Assembly: GCF_030068615.1 (NCBI RefSeq)
Contig: NZ_JASJOC010000002.1
Span: 434,001-498,000 of the forward strand
Source: Halostagnicola sp. A-GB9-2
Lineage (GTDB): Archaea; Halobacteriota; Halobacteria; Halobacteriales; Natrialbaceae
Reading direction: 5' to 3'
DNA length: 64,000 nucleotides
This document shows, one piece after another, positions 45,340 through 53,589 of the stretch. The notes under the pieces were generated by a model, which saw only the letters and a program-made list of their open reading frames with translations, was not told the origin of the DNA and did not search any database. The position numbers and the translations under genes were made by a program. Each line of letters opens with the position of its first letter. Within the stretch, counting starts at the first letter, position 1.

Positions 45340-46608
45340 ATGTTGCTCGCATCGATAGTAACAGCGTTTCTGTTACTGGTCGTGGTGGTGGTGGTCTACG
45401 ACGATCCGCTGTACAGACGAGTTGCACCAATTGCCTTTTTCGTGCATCTGGGTATCGGTCTACTGATCGTTCCGCTCGTTTCCTACCAATGGGATATCAT
45501 CGACTTTCATTCGACGGCGGTCGATCTCCTCGAGGGAACTCCCACTGACGCCTCCGAAAAAGTCGTCGCGTTCTCGACGTTTCAGGCGTTCTTGTACCTC
45601 CTCTTCGAACCGTCCGTCGAGATTTTGATCGTATTCAACAGTCTCCTCGCGGTACTCGTCGCAATTCCGGCGTCCTCCCTCACAAACCACCTCTATCCGT
45701 CGGTAAACGGGACGAACGCCGTAACCATCTTCGTCCTGTTCTTGCCGTTGCCCGCCTTCTTTACCTCCGTTCCCATGCGAGACGCTTTCGTATTAGTACT
45801 GACATTCACCGCGCTCGCTCTCGTCGTTCGATGCGTTCTCGAGACGTCGATCCGCTCGGCCACACTGGCGGTCCCGTTGGTCGGGTTGATTTACCTGGTT
45901 CGGACTGAAATCGCGTTACTTCTCGTCCTTGCGGCGCTCGGAGGCGTCGGGACTCGACTGCTGGCCCGGACTGTGGACCGTCGGTTCGATTGGAGGGACG
46001 CATCCGTGGCACTTCTGTGTGCTACTCTGGGATCCGTCCTGTTCGGTCGGTACTTCCCGCTCGAAACGCTGAACGACCAGCGCGAAATTCGAAGCGGGGG
46101 AAACGCGGTGTATCTCGAGGGTCTCGCGTACGATTCGTGGCTCGACGTCGCGCTTTCGATTCCGATAACGTCGATCCACTTCCAATTTGCACCGTTCCCG
46201 TTACACGTCGACTCACCGATCCACTTCGCCGCCGGCGCGTACAACGTGATCGTGATGGTGTTGTTCGTGAGCGCTGTTCGTTCGCTTCATCGGCGAGAGA
46301 CAAAGACGGTCGTCACGTCGATTCTCGTCTTCACGTATGTCGGTGGGATCGTCGGCTACGGACTCTTTAGCAGCAATTTCGGGACGACGACGAGACATCG
46401 TGTCCTGTTCGATTTTCTCCTTGTCATCGTTGCCGCACCCGTTCTCACGCGGTGGTATCGCTCACTCCTCGAGCGGATCGGTGATCGGCCACATGAGCAA
46501 AACGACGAGCACGAACAGAACAACGAAGCTGGCGAACTGAACGCTCGCCTCGAGATCGGATCGCAACACCCAGACGACGCTCACCACGGTGAACGAAAAG
46601 ACGAATAA
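45340..46608 (+). CDS. polytopic membrane protein, probable glycan polymerase or GT-C-like enzyme
   Basis: This 422-residue protein has about ten spans and a periplasm-facing-size loop containing YLEGLAYDSWLDVALSIPITSI. M-R-D-A-F-V-L-V-L-T after PLPAFFTSVP resembles Wzy-like polymerases of haloarchaeal glycan loci, but I cannot assign a family firmly. The last 45 residues are abruptly hydrophilic (EQNDEHEQNNEAGE...) and run antisense to a small hydrophobic frame at 46462-46695, so the original C-terminus may have been shorter. I use the ATG at 45340. Confidence 0.65.
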   Translation: MLLASIVTAFLLLVVVVVVYDDPLYRRVAPIAFFVHLGIGLLIVPLVSYQWDIIDFHSTAVDLLEGTPTDASEKVVAFSTFQAFLYLLFEPSVEILIVFNSLLAVLVAIPASSLTNHLYPSVNGTNAVTIFVLFLPLPAFFTSVPMRDAFVLVLTFTALALVVRCVLETSIRSATLAVPLVGLIYLVRTEIALLLVLAALGGVGTRLLARTVDRRFDWRDASVALLCATLGSVLFGRYFPLETLNDQREIRSGGNAVYLEGLAYDSWLDVALSIPITSIHFQFAPFPLHVDSPIHFAAGAYNVIVMVLFVSAVRSLHRRETKTVVTSILVFTYVGGIVGYGLFSSNFGTTTRHRVLFDFLLVIVAAPVLTRWYRSLLERIGDRPHEQNDEHEQNNEAGELNARLEIGSQHPDDAHHGERKDE

Positions 46609-46695
46609 CTGGACCGACACGCCGGGACGTACCCACATTTTGTGGGCTTCAACGGCCCCTCGTAAGTAGACTTCGCCAGGTTGGATTGCTTTCAC
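46462..46695 (-). CDS. candidate small two-span membrane protein overlapping the polymerase-like gene
   Basis: A 77-residue frame from a GTG reads V-K-A-I-Q-P-G-E-V-Y-L then two spans (SVQLFVFSFTVVSVVWVL and SVQFASFVVLFVLVVLLMWPI) and ends in DPLEE. Codon use is haloarchaeal (mostly C/G in third positions). It overlaps the 3' 147 bases of the opposite-strand gene at 45340-46608. Only one of the two reading frames may be real in the overlap. Confidence 0.4.
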   Translation of the reverse strand: MKAIQPGEVYLRGAVEAHKMWVRPGVSVQLFVFSFTVVSVVWVLRSDLEASVQFASFVVLFVLVVLLMWPITDPLEE

Positions 46696-46936
46696 CCGGC
46701 TGGACCCGCCCAGATCACGGCAAACAGATGCGACAGATGGCGTACAACGAGTCGATTTCGGCCCATCGATCGATTTGTGACCGTTTGATCGGGAGTACTT
46801 GCGGCATATTTCGAACCGCGATATAAGTGCGAGTTACTCAGCGAACCCCGGGATAGAAAGCAGAGAACGGTAATCCCGTCCGAAAGACGAGAAATGATTC
46901 CCATAACAAAGGGAGTGTACAATCGTAGTCGACTCG

Positions 46937-47884
46937 ATGAGCAAAGCGGAACTGGTCACCGTCGTCGTTCCGACGTACGATCGACCGAAACTGCTCCGCC
47001 GAGCTGTACAGACCGTCGCCGAGCAGACGTACGATCGAATCGAACTCGTAATCGTCGACGACTGTTCACCGGTTCCCGCTTCCGACGTGCTCTCCGAATT
47101 CGACCCGTCGCTCGAGGCAGTCACAATCGTCCGTCACGATGCGAATCGGGGTGCGAACGTGGCGCGCAATACCGGACTTCACAAAGCACGTGGCGAGTAC
47201 GTCGCGTTCCTCGACGATGATGACTGCTGGGACGAACGAAAAATCGAGAAGCAGGCAAACGCCTTCGGAAGAGCACCGGAATCCGTCGGCGTCGTCTACA
47301 CGGGCGTCGAACACGTCGACGAAAACATGCAGACGAACGCCGTCCTCACTCCACAAGTCGAGGGAGCGGTGACGAAACGATTGTTGTACGGGAACTTCCT
47401 CGAGACGTTTTCGGTCGCGATGATCGAGCGTGAACTCTGTGAACGCGTCGGTGGGCTGGACGAGCGATTTCCGAGCTGGCAGGACTGGGAATTTTTCCTC
47501 CGGCTGTCGTTGTGGTGTCGTTTTCTCGCCGTTCCCGAACCGCTCGTCGTTCGTCACAACCGACCGAACGGACAGCTCAGTCACGATTACGACCGAAAAA
47601 CCGAGGTGACGGCCCCGCTATTTCGAGAGGTGGTTCGACCGATCGCAGCGGAGCTCGACGACATCGACTGGACGACGGTAGACGCCTCCCTCGAGTACCA
47701 CCTCGGCCGGGCCGCGATGCGAAATGGTCGGTACAGCGCTGCCCGACGCCATTTCGGGCGAGCGATCCGTCAGCACCCGCTCGAAGTACCGTACTACGTC
47801 TACCTGGTAGCCGCCTTTGGGGGAAAGCGAACCCATCGGCCGATTCAGCGGATAAAACGGCGACTGGTACGGTACGGTCAATAA
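46937..47884 (+). CDS. family 2 glycosyltransferase
   Basis: This 315-residue GT-A enzyme begins ELVTVVVPTYDRPKLLRRAVQTV and has VIVDDCSP, the metal-binding DDDD near EYVAFLDDDDCWDERKI, and later SWQDWEFFLRLSLWCRF with the typical (Q/E)DW motif. It adds a nucleotide-activated sugar to a growing lipid-linked glycan. The final 80 residues are Arg-rich and may bind membrane or partners. Confidence 0.9.
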   Translation: MSKAELVTVVVPTYDRPKLLRRAVQTVAEQTYDRIELVIVDDCSPVPASDVLSEFDPSLEAVTIVRHDANRGANVARNTGLHKARGEYVAFLDDDDCWDERKIEKQANAFGRAPESVGVVYTGVEHVDENMQTNAVLTPQVEGAVTKRLLYGNFLETFSVAMIERELCERVGGLDERFPSWQDWEFFLRLSLWCRFLAVPEPLVVRHNRPNGQLSHDYDRKTEVTAPLFREVVRPIAAELDDIDWTTVDASLEYHLGRAAMRNGRYSAARRHFGRAIRQHPLEVPYYVYLVAAFGGKRTHRPIQRIKRRLVRYGQ

Positions 47885-48106
47885 TCAGTACCGGTGGATC
47901 CCCGCTTTATCACTGCACTAAAATCATATTATCTGGTAGATTCGTACTACCACAGCTCGAAGTGCGGTGTGAAATATGCGCTCTCTCCCCACATGAGTTC
48001 GGTTCTGGCAGCTTGAACAACCGAGTGAGATTTTTTCCGTCATTCAGACAGATCCAGCGCTGTTACCACCCACTACTTAATTACCTCCACATGGAACGAC
48101 CGGACC

Positions 48107-49270
48107 ATGTCCAGAACAGTCGGCCACTTTGTCGGATCTTACCTCCCCCTGACGGAGACATTCATCTATCAGTATCTGTCGAATTACGAACGATACGAAC
48201 CGTTCGTTTGTGGGAAGGATGCCCGGAATCTGGATCTGTTTCCGTTCGAACCGCGGTACCTCTTCTTCGAGTTGCCCCAGTGGAGTCCCCGGTTTTGGCT
48301 GTACGGTGGCCTTGCAAAACTCAACCTCCGCGGACTCACCCAGACGTACTATCGACACGTGGCCAAAAAAACCGACCCCGATATCATCCACGCGAACTTC
48401 GGCCCGAATGCGGTGGGACTCCTCCAGCACCGATCACCGGAACGCCCTCTGGTTACAACCTTCCACGGCTACGACATTTCTGAACTGGTCCATCGGAACG
48501 ACTCGATGAGACGCCAGTACGAGCGCCTCTTCGAGACGGGCGATCTCTTTCTCGTCGAGGGGCCATCCATGCGCGAGAAACTGCTCTCGTTGGGGTGTCC
48601 GAAGGAAAAAATCGGTCTCCAGCGCATCGCGATCGATACGGACCGAATCACTCCCGACTATCCCGAGCCAAACGGCGAGTGGCGAATTCTCACCGCCGGG
48701 AGATTCACCGAGAAGAAGGGAATTCCCGACGGTATCGAAGCGTTCGCCGACGCGTTCGCTCGAGAGTCGGGTGCCGAACTTCGGATCGTCGGCGGGGAAT
48801 CCGATGATGCGGAAACGAACTCGGGTGAATGTACGCAAGCGGAACTCGAGGAAATCGCGAGCCGGAGAGGAGTTCGCGATCAGGTCACGTTCACCGGCTT
48901 TCTCGAGTACGAGGAGTATCTCGCGGAGATTCAACACTGCGATCTGGTGTTGGCTCCCAGTAAACGGGCAGAATCCGGCGACTCCGAGGGTGGAGCGCCG
49001 ACCGTCCTGTTGGAAGCACAGGCCAGCGGCAAGCCCGTCGTGTCCACGACTCACGCTGATATTCCCTACATCGTCGAAGACGGCGCTGCTGGGCGACTCG
49101 TGACACCGGGTGCCGTCGACGAACTCGCCGACGCCCTCCAGTGGTGTCGAGCCAACGAGGACGAACTCGAGGAGATGGGGCGTGTCGGTCGCGATAACGT
49201 GGCTCGCGATCACGATATCCAGAAGTTGATCGACCAGCTCGAACGCCGATACGACGAACTGTTAGCGTAG
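48107..49270 (+). CDS. family 4 glycosyltransferase (WcaL-like)
   Basis: This 387-residue protein begins TVGHFVGSYLPLTETFIYQYLSNY, the family start in colanic-acid WcaL-type enzymes. It has IIHANFGPNAVG, TTFHGYDIS, WRILTAGRFTEKKGI, VTFTGFLEYEEY, LAPSKRAESGDSEGGAPTVLLEAQASGKPVVST with the E-x7-E type nucleotide-sugar motif. Full-length. The next gene starts three bases after its stop, implying coupled expression with the first member of the GDWD family described next. Confidence 0.9.
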   Translation: MSRTVGHFVGSYLPLTETFIYQYLSNYERYEPFVCGKDARNLDLFPFEPRYLFFELPQWSPRFWLYGGLAKLNLRGLTQTYYRHVAKKTDPDIIHANFGPNAVGLLQHRSPERPLVTTFHGYDISELVHRNDSMRRQYERLFETGDLFLVEGPSMREKLLSLGCPKEKIGLQRIAIDTDRITPDYPEPNGEWRILTAGRFTEKKGIPDGIEAFADAFARESGAELRIVGGESDDAETNSGECTQAELEEIASRRGVRDQVTFTGFLEYEEYLAEIQHCDLVLAPSKRAESGDSEGGAPTVLLEAQASGKPVVSTTHADIPYIVEDGAAGRLVTPGAVDELADALQWCRANEDELEEMGRVGRDNVARDHDIQKLIDQLERRYDELLA

Positions 49271-49272
49271 AG

Positions 49273-50133
49273 ATGCTCGGCACTATCGACAGAGCGTACG
49301 AAAAATTACAGAACGACGGATCGATCCCGCTACTACACTCAGTCGCGAACCATCTGCAGGATGCTGGACGGATGTACGCCCGCGACACGTATCAACGGGT
49401 ACGGTTTAGAGCCCGCTACGGATCGGCTGCACCCGAACCGTATCGCTTGATTCACGTCGATCCGGCTACCGTCGAACACATACTATCCCCGAGGTTTTAT
49501 TCGAATATCGGGACGTACGGGACGTACGTGCTGGGCGGGGACTGGGATATCGCTCGAGTCGACGACTATCTGCCGTTCTACGAGGACGTCGAAGCTGTAT
49601 ACGGTCACCGAGCTGTTTTCAGACTCGAGAACTACGAACTTTACCACCTCCTGGTCGAACGGTTCGAGAACCGCACGCCGTGGGAGGAGACCGAATTCTA
49701 CGCCAGATACGCATCATTGGCTGAGGAAGAGCGCTGGGACTCACAACGATACGGTCCGGAGAACATCCACGAGCGGTTCCAGTACCTCGATGACCTGTAC
49801 GAACGCATGAGCGACGGAGGCTACCGCACTCAAAGGGAGTTAGTGAGCCACCCAACGGGTCTCAAACCGCCAGAGGTCGACGAAGTGATACTTTGCATCG
49901 GAAGGGACGGGACGCTTATCCAGGGCGGCGCAGGTCAACATCGGCTAATGCTGTCGAAAATTTTAGATATCCCTCGAATACCCGTTCGGGTGTTCGTCAG
50001 GCACGAAAAATGGCAACGTCTACGCAAGAAGGTCGCTGATCACGACGCGAGTGAGAGAAGCGCCGAAATCGAGCGCTATTCCTCGCACCCCGACGTCCGT
50101 CACCTGAATGGGTCCTGTAGCGATGGTCGGTAG
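49273..50133 (+). CDS. GDWD-family protein, copy A (unrecognised family)
   Basis: This 286-residue soluble protein is one of three paralogues here. Conserved blocks are G-D-W-D (89-92), WEETEFY (137-143), a Y-L-D-D-L-Y segment with a following G-G-Y-R-T-Q (171-187), IGRDG (209-213), GQHRL (221-225), a hydrophobic IPVRV strand, VRHEKWQRLR (242-251) and HPD (272-274). The block IGRDG...GQHRL...IPVRV resembles the ParB/sulfiredoxin-like fold signature (D-G-x-H-R, then a V-P-V strand), which includes kinases and nucleases. No signal peptide or span is present. Its translation is tied to the WcaL-like gene, so a glycan-related role is inferred. Confidence 0.75.
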   Translation: MLGTIDRAYEKLQNDGSIPLLHSVANHLQDAGRMYARDTYQRVRFRARYGSAAPEPYRLIHVDPATVEHILSPRFYSNIGTYGTYVLGGDWDIARVDDYLPFYEDVEAVYGHRAVFRLENYELYHLLVERFENRTPWEETEFYARYASLAEEERWDSQRYGPENIHERFQYLDDLYERMSDGGYRTQRELVSHPTGLKPPEVDEVILCIGRDGTLIQGGAGQHRLMLSKILDIPRIPVRVFVRHEKWQRLRKKVADHDASERSAEIERYSSHPDVRHLNGSCSDGR

Positions 50134-50235
50134 GTGTATAGTGGGCCGGTATTAGCTTGTTGGCGGGTTGTATCGGATCGTTAGTGGATCGTTTAGAGAG
50201 AATAGCTTTCAACGAAGAGGTACCACACCCTCGAT

Positions 50236-50997
50236 ATGGCGCTCCGATTGGTGGCGAGGGCGAGGAAGATTCTCAGAGAGGAGGGTCCAATTCCGTTGAT
50301 ACGTTCCTCGAGTCGATACACGATGTCCCGAATCACCAGAGAGATTCTCAGGGCCAAATACGCGATGCGGTACAAAGCGCTAGCGCCCACGCCGACCGAA
50401 ACAGTGTCTATCGATCCGAAACGAATCGATTACAGTCTCGGATCGAGACACGTTCCCAAGGGATCACCACAGTTCGGTGTCTTGTCGGGTGATTGGGACC
50501 TTCAAAAAACGCACTGGCGGGAAGGGAATTCGAGTTGGGAAGAATTGAGAGAACGGTTCGAAGCCGGAAAAGCGTGGGAAGAGACGGAATATTACCGAAC
50601 TGCCGTCCGGAAGTTACGATCGGGACAGTCCCTCGGACGACTAGACGGACCACAAACTGTCGACAACTTCCGTACCTATCTCGAGGAGTTAGACGCCTTA
50701 TATGAAAACGTCGCGGCTAACGGGTACGACGATTCTTCAGTTATCACCGTGAGTATAGGGAGAAGGGGGGAGTGGATGGTGAACCACGGAAATCACCGAC
50801 GAACGGTCGCGCGACTCTTAGATGTCGAATCAGTCCCCGTCCGAATACGGTATCGACATCGGCGGTGGCAGCACATCAGAGAGCAATTTTATCGCACCGA
50901 TTCGCTCGACAGTCTGAACGTACCGGAACGGTACATCGACCACCCAGACATTCCTCGAGACGAGCCGAAAATAGGTGACAAAGTTGAGGTCGAGTAA
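50236..50997 (+). CDS. GDWD-family protein, copy B
   Basis: This 253-residue paralogue of copies A and C has G-D-W-D (85-88), WEETEYY (114-120), L-D-A-L-Y with A-N-G-Y (152-164), IGRRG (174-178), GNHRR (185-189), V-P-V-R-I (200-204), YRHRRWQHIR (206-215) and HPD (236-238). It is about 30 residues shorter in the section between GDWD and WEETE. The catalytic-looking His of G-N-H-R is kept. The Arg-rich N-terminus (KILREEGPIPLIRS) aligns with KLQNDGSIPLLHS in copy A. It is 100 bases downstream of copy A. Confidence 0.75.
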   Translation: MALRLVARARKILREEGPIPLIRSSSRYTMSRITREILRAKYAMRYKALAPTPTETVSIDPKRIDYSLGSRHVPKGSPQFGVLSGDWDLQKTHWREGNSSWEELRERFEAGKAWEETEYYRTAVRKLRSGQSLGRLDGPQTVDNFRTYLEELDALYENVAANGYDDSSVITVSIGRRGEWMVNHGNHRRTVARLLDVESVPVRIRYRHRRWQHIREQFYRTDSLDSLNVPERYIDHPDIPRDEPKIGDKVEVE

Positions 50998-51199
50998 CGA
51001 AGGTGAGCTTTCGCACTTCCTAACGCCGAAGATTCACCGCTCTTCGGATTTTCCAACCGCGGACGCTGTACGAATAAGTCGAGCCGGTTGACGGTGGTCG
51101 TTGCGTACTTTCAAAGCCGCTTCGCGTGCCGTTCGACTTGAGGGTAAGCGGGTTCGAACGGCTATCAGTACGTTACTTTTTCGAAATGGTGAAAAATGA

Positions 51200-51207
51200 T
51201 TTATGTA
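51200..51207 (+). promoter_or_regulatory. TATA-like element of copy C
   Basis: TTTATGTA at 51200-51207 sits 24 bases before the ATG at 51231, in an AT-rich island that contrasts with GC-rich surroundings. The spacing suits a leaderless transcript, which supports the start at 51231 and shows that copy C may have its own promoter. Confidence 0.5.
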
Positions 51208-51230
51208 TTACGTTGATCTCTGGCAGAGTA

Positions 51231-52091
51231 ATGCCGACGCCGCCAGCTCGATTACCACGTCGCGCCTTCACTATTTTCCGTTCGAAGGGAGCTCTTTCTC
51301 TCGTACATTCTGGCCTCAGATACGCGAACAGCGCACTCGAGATACCCGCGACAAAATTGCGTCACGTCCGATACGACCTCCGCTGGAACGACAGTTCACC
51401 CGAACCGTATCGGCTGCTGTGGATCGACCCGGATGAAATCGAGTACCTGATCGTCCCGTCGATCAAGGACGATCTGATAAACAGGGGGACACACGTCATC
51501 GACGGGGACTGGGACGGGACGATCGTCGATACGTCGTTCGCGACTTACAAGGAATTAGTCGACCGAATGGACGGCGACCTACCCGTTCTGGCCCCCTTCT
51601 CGAGGTACGGCTTCTATCGAGCGATACGCTCGTACCTTCTCGAGGGAGAAGACTGGACCGAAACCGAGTACTACCAGTCTCAGCGGACATCGGGCGTATC
51701 GGCGTCGAAGTTAGAGCGCTACCGGCGCTCGGTCGACGACCTCTACGACTCGATCGTCACCAACGGGTACAAAACCCAGGCTGAGCTTCCGGAATCGGCG
51801 CGAGTGATGAAAGAAGGGCCGCCTGAGTACGATGAAATTCGGGTAAACATCGCTCGGGACGGCACCTTCGTGTTGGACGATTGTAGAAATAGACTCTCGA
51901 TAGCGAAACTACTGGAACTGGACGAGGTCCCCGTTCGCGTCCTCGTTCGTCACAAACGCTGGCAAGAGATCCGAGAAACCGTAGCGACCGTCGATCACGC
52001 GGACGAATTGTCGGACGAGATGACGCGGTTACTCGATCATCCCGATTTACAGGACGTCATTAGCGAGTCCGCGACAGCCACCGGTAAGTGA
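51231..52091 (+). CDS. GDWD-family protein, copy C (His changed to Asn)
   Basis: This 286-residue paralogue has G-D-W-D (92-95), WTETEYY (142-148), V-D-D-L-Y with T-N-G-Y-K-T-Q (168-183), IARDG (207-211), CRNRL (218-222), VPVRVLVRHKRWQEIR (233-248) and HPD (270-272). Where copies A and B have G-Q/N-H-R, it has C-R-N-R, so the central His is replaced by Asn and it may be catalytically altered. I start at 51231 (MPTPPARLPRRAF) because from there it aligns with copy A over its whole length; a longer frame from 51126 would place the start before the TATA element. The three copies are diverged, not a recent duplication. Confidence 0.75.
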   Translation: MPTPPARLPRRAFTIFRSKGALSLVHSGLRYANSALEIPATKLRHVRYDLRWNDSSPEPYRLLWIDPDEIEYLIVPSIKDDLINRGTHVIDGDWDGTIVDTSFATYKELVDRMDGDLPVLAPFSRYGFYRAIRSYLLEGEDWTETEYYQSQRTSGVSASKLERYRRSVDDLYDSIVTNGYKTQAELPESARVMKEGPPEYDEIRVNIARDGTFVLDDCRNRLSIAKLLELDEVPVRVLVRHKRWQEIRETVATVDHADELSDEMTRLLDHPDLQDVISESATATGK

Positions 52092-52360
52092 CCACCGGCA
52101 GTTGGTGAGCGACCAGCGACTGATGAGCGAGCCGTCCGCGAATTTACAACGGTTTGAAGCGAGTACTCGAGGAAAGCTGTGTGGCTCGGTTCCGGGCTGA
52201 AACCGGAACCGACCGGACCGAGGGGGGGGTTGTAAGCTTCCGATACGAGCAACACCCGCGGACGATCGACGTTGTTCGACGGATCGTCGATTCAGACCAG
52301 TGAAAAACGGTAGAACCCTTTTGTACTTTGCAGTGGCCGTATGGGTATGAGTGATGCGAA

Positions 52361-53311
52361 ATGACCGTTCTCGTCACGGGTGGCGTCGGCTATCTCGGAT
52401 CGCGGCTGATTAGGGAACTCCCGGATCATCCAGCGTTCGCCGGCGATCGGATCCGGATTCTCGATAACCTTCGCCAACCGCGATATCACTCCCTCTGGGA
52501 CCTGCCCGCCCACGCTGAGTACGAGTTCGTCGAAGGCGATGTCCGCGACCTCGAGACGGTCGAATCGATCATGGAAGGGGTCGACACTGTTTTCCATCTC
52601 GCCGCTATCACGAACGCCACGGAAACGTTCGACATCCCGGAAAAGACGTGGGAGGTCAACTACGATGCAACGATGGACATCTACCGAACGGCTCGAGACG
52701 CGGGCGTCGACGATTTCGTGAACGTCTCGTCGTGTTCGGTCTACGGGCCGACCGACGAGGAAATCGAGGAGGACTTCGACTGCGAACCGGAATCCCCGTA
52801 CGGAAAGGCGAAATTGGCGGCGGAACAAGAACTGCTAGAACAGTACGAGGGGGAGCTGTCGGTGACCGCACTTCGCCTCGGAACGGTATACGGCTGGTCG
52901 ACCGGGATGCGGTTCGACACCGTCGTCGACAAATTCTCGTATCTCGCGGCGACGGGCCAACCCCTGACGGTGTACGAGGGGGCGGAAAACCAGAAACGAC
53001 CGTACCTTCACGTCGGAGACGCCGTCGAGTCGATGCTGTTCGCTTCAACGAACCTCGGCGACGGAGAGGCGTACAACGTCGTGGGACAGAACGGGAGGCT
53101 TCGCGATATCGTCGACGCGATAGAACGATACTTTCCGGGCGTCGAAATCGGCTACACCGAAGCCGAACAGCTCAACCAACTCTCCTACGTCGTTTCGGAC
53201 CAAAAGATTCGAGAGGAGGGCTTCGAGACGACGTATTCGATCGACCAGGGAGTCAGGGAACTCGCTGATCGGTTTCGGGTGCTCGCTCGTACGCAGATGA
53301 CGAGTGATTGA
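52361..53311 (+). CDS. NAD-dependent epimerase/dehydratase (extended SDR)
   Basis: This 316-residue protein has the Rossmann motif VTGGVGYLGSRL at the start, NVSSCSVYG and catalytic Y147-x3-K151 in SPYGKAKLAAEQ. The usual sugar-nucleotide domain follows, with the conserved R in ENQKRPYLHVGD. It probably epimerises or dehydrates an NDP-hexose for the glycan locus. The last codons (R-T-Q-M-T-S-D-stop) lie inside the first unit of a 24-base tandem repeat, so the present C-terminus may be set by the repeat expansion. Confidence 0.9.
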   Translation: MTVLVTGGVGYLGSRLIRELPDHPAFAGDRIRILDNLRQPRYHSLWDLPAHAEYEFVEGDVRDLETVESIMEGVDTVFHLAAITNATETFDIPEKTWEVNYDATMDIYRTARDAGVDDFVNVSSCSVYGPTDEEIEEDFDCEPESPYGKAKLAAEQELLEQYEGELSVTALRLGTVYGWSTGMRFDTVVDKFSYLAATGQPLTVYEGAENQKRPYLHVGDAVESMLFASTNLGDGEAYNVVGQNGRLRDIVDAIERYFPGVEIGYTEAEQLNQLSYVVSDQKIREEGFETTYSIDQGVRELADRFRVLARTQMTSD

Positions 53312-53384
53312 TGTGCGAAGATGACGAGTGATTGACGTACGCAGGTGAGGAGCGATTGACGGACACAGACGAGGAGCGATCGGC
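53289..53384. repeat. four tandem 24-base repeats
   Basis: Four imperfect copies of a 24-base unit with core ACGAGTGATTGA run from 53289 to 53384 (units begin at 53289, 53313, 53337 and 53361). The first two are nearly identical; later ones drift (GAGGAGCGATTGA, then GAGGAGCGATCGG). The first unit contains the stop codon of the epimerase gene, and each of the first three carries an ATTGA. Confidence 0.8.
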
Positions 53385-53540
53385 ATTCTCCCCCCGCTAC
53401 GGGGGCAGGATTCCTCACGTCGGGGTCGGTTTCCTCCGCCCGAACACCAACGGGCGCGAGACAGACACGTCGGGAATGTAATGCGGTCTCCGTTCATTCA
53501 CAGTCCGAGGGCGTTTTCGGTGAGAACGGATCTATCGTCT
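53385..53540. mobile_element. structured non-coding segment, possible IS200/IS605-type remnant
   Basis: CCCCC (53391-53395), loop GCTAC, GGGGG (53401-53405) forms a perfect hairpin, directly followed by a CAGGATTCCTCACG stretch and TTCCTCCGCCCG. I associate this style of hairpin-plus-flank with the ends of haloarchaeal IS200/IS605-like elements, but no tnpA or tnpB sequence is present and the resemblance is from memory. It may equally be a terminator for the epimerase transcript. Confidence 0.3.
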
Positions 53541-53589
53541 CCTGAAGCACGAGGCTAGGTTTATCACAGGAGCTGTGGACAGCCAGACC

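Noticed and set aside
53045-53497. 150-residue minus-strand frame with S-I-T-R-H-L-R-T repeats
   Set aside because: The repeats are simply the 24-base DNA repeat read in the antisense direction; no start or family supports translation.
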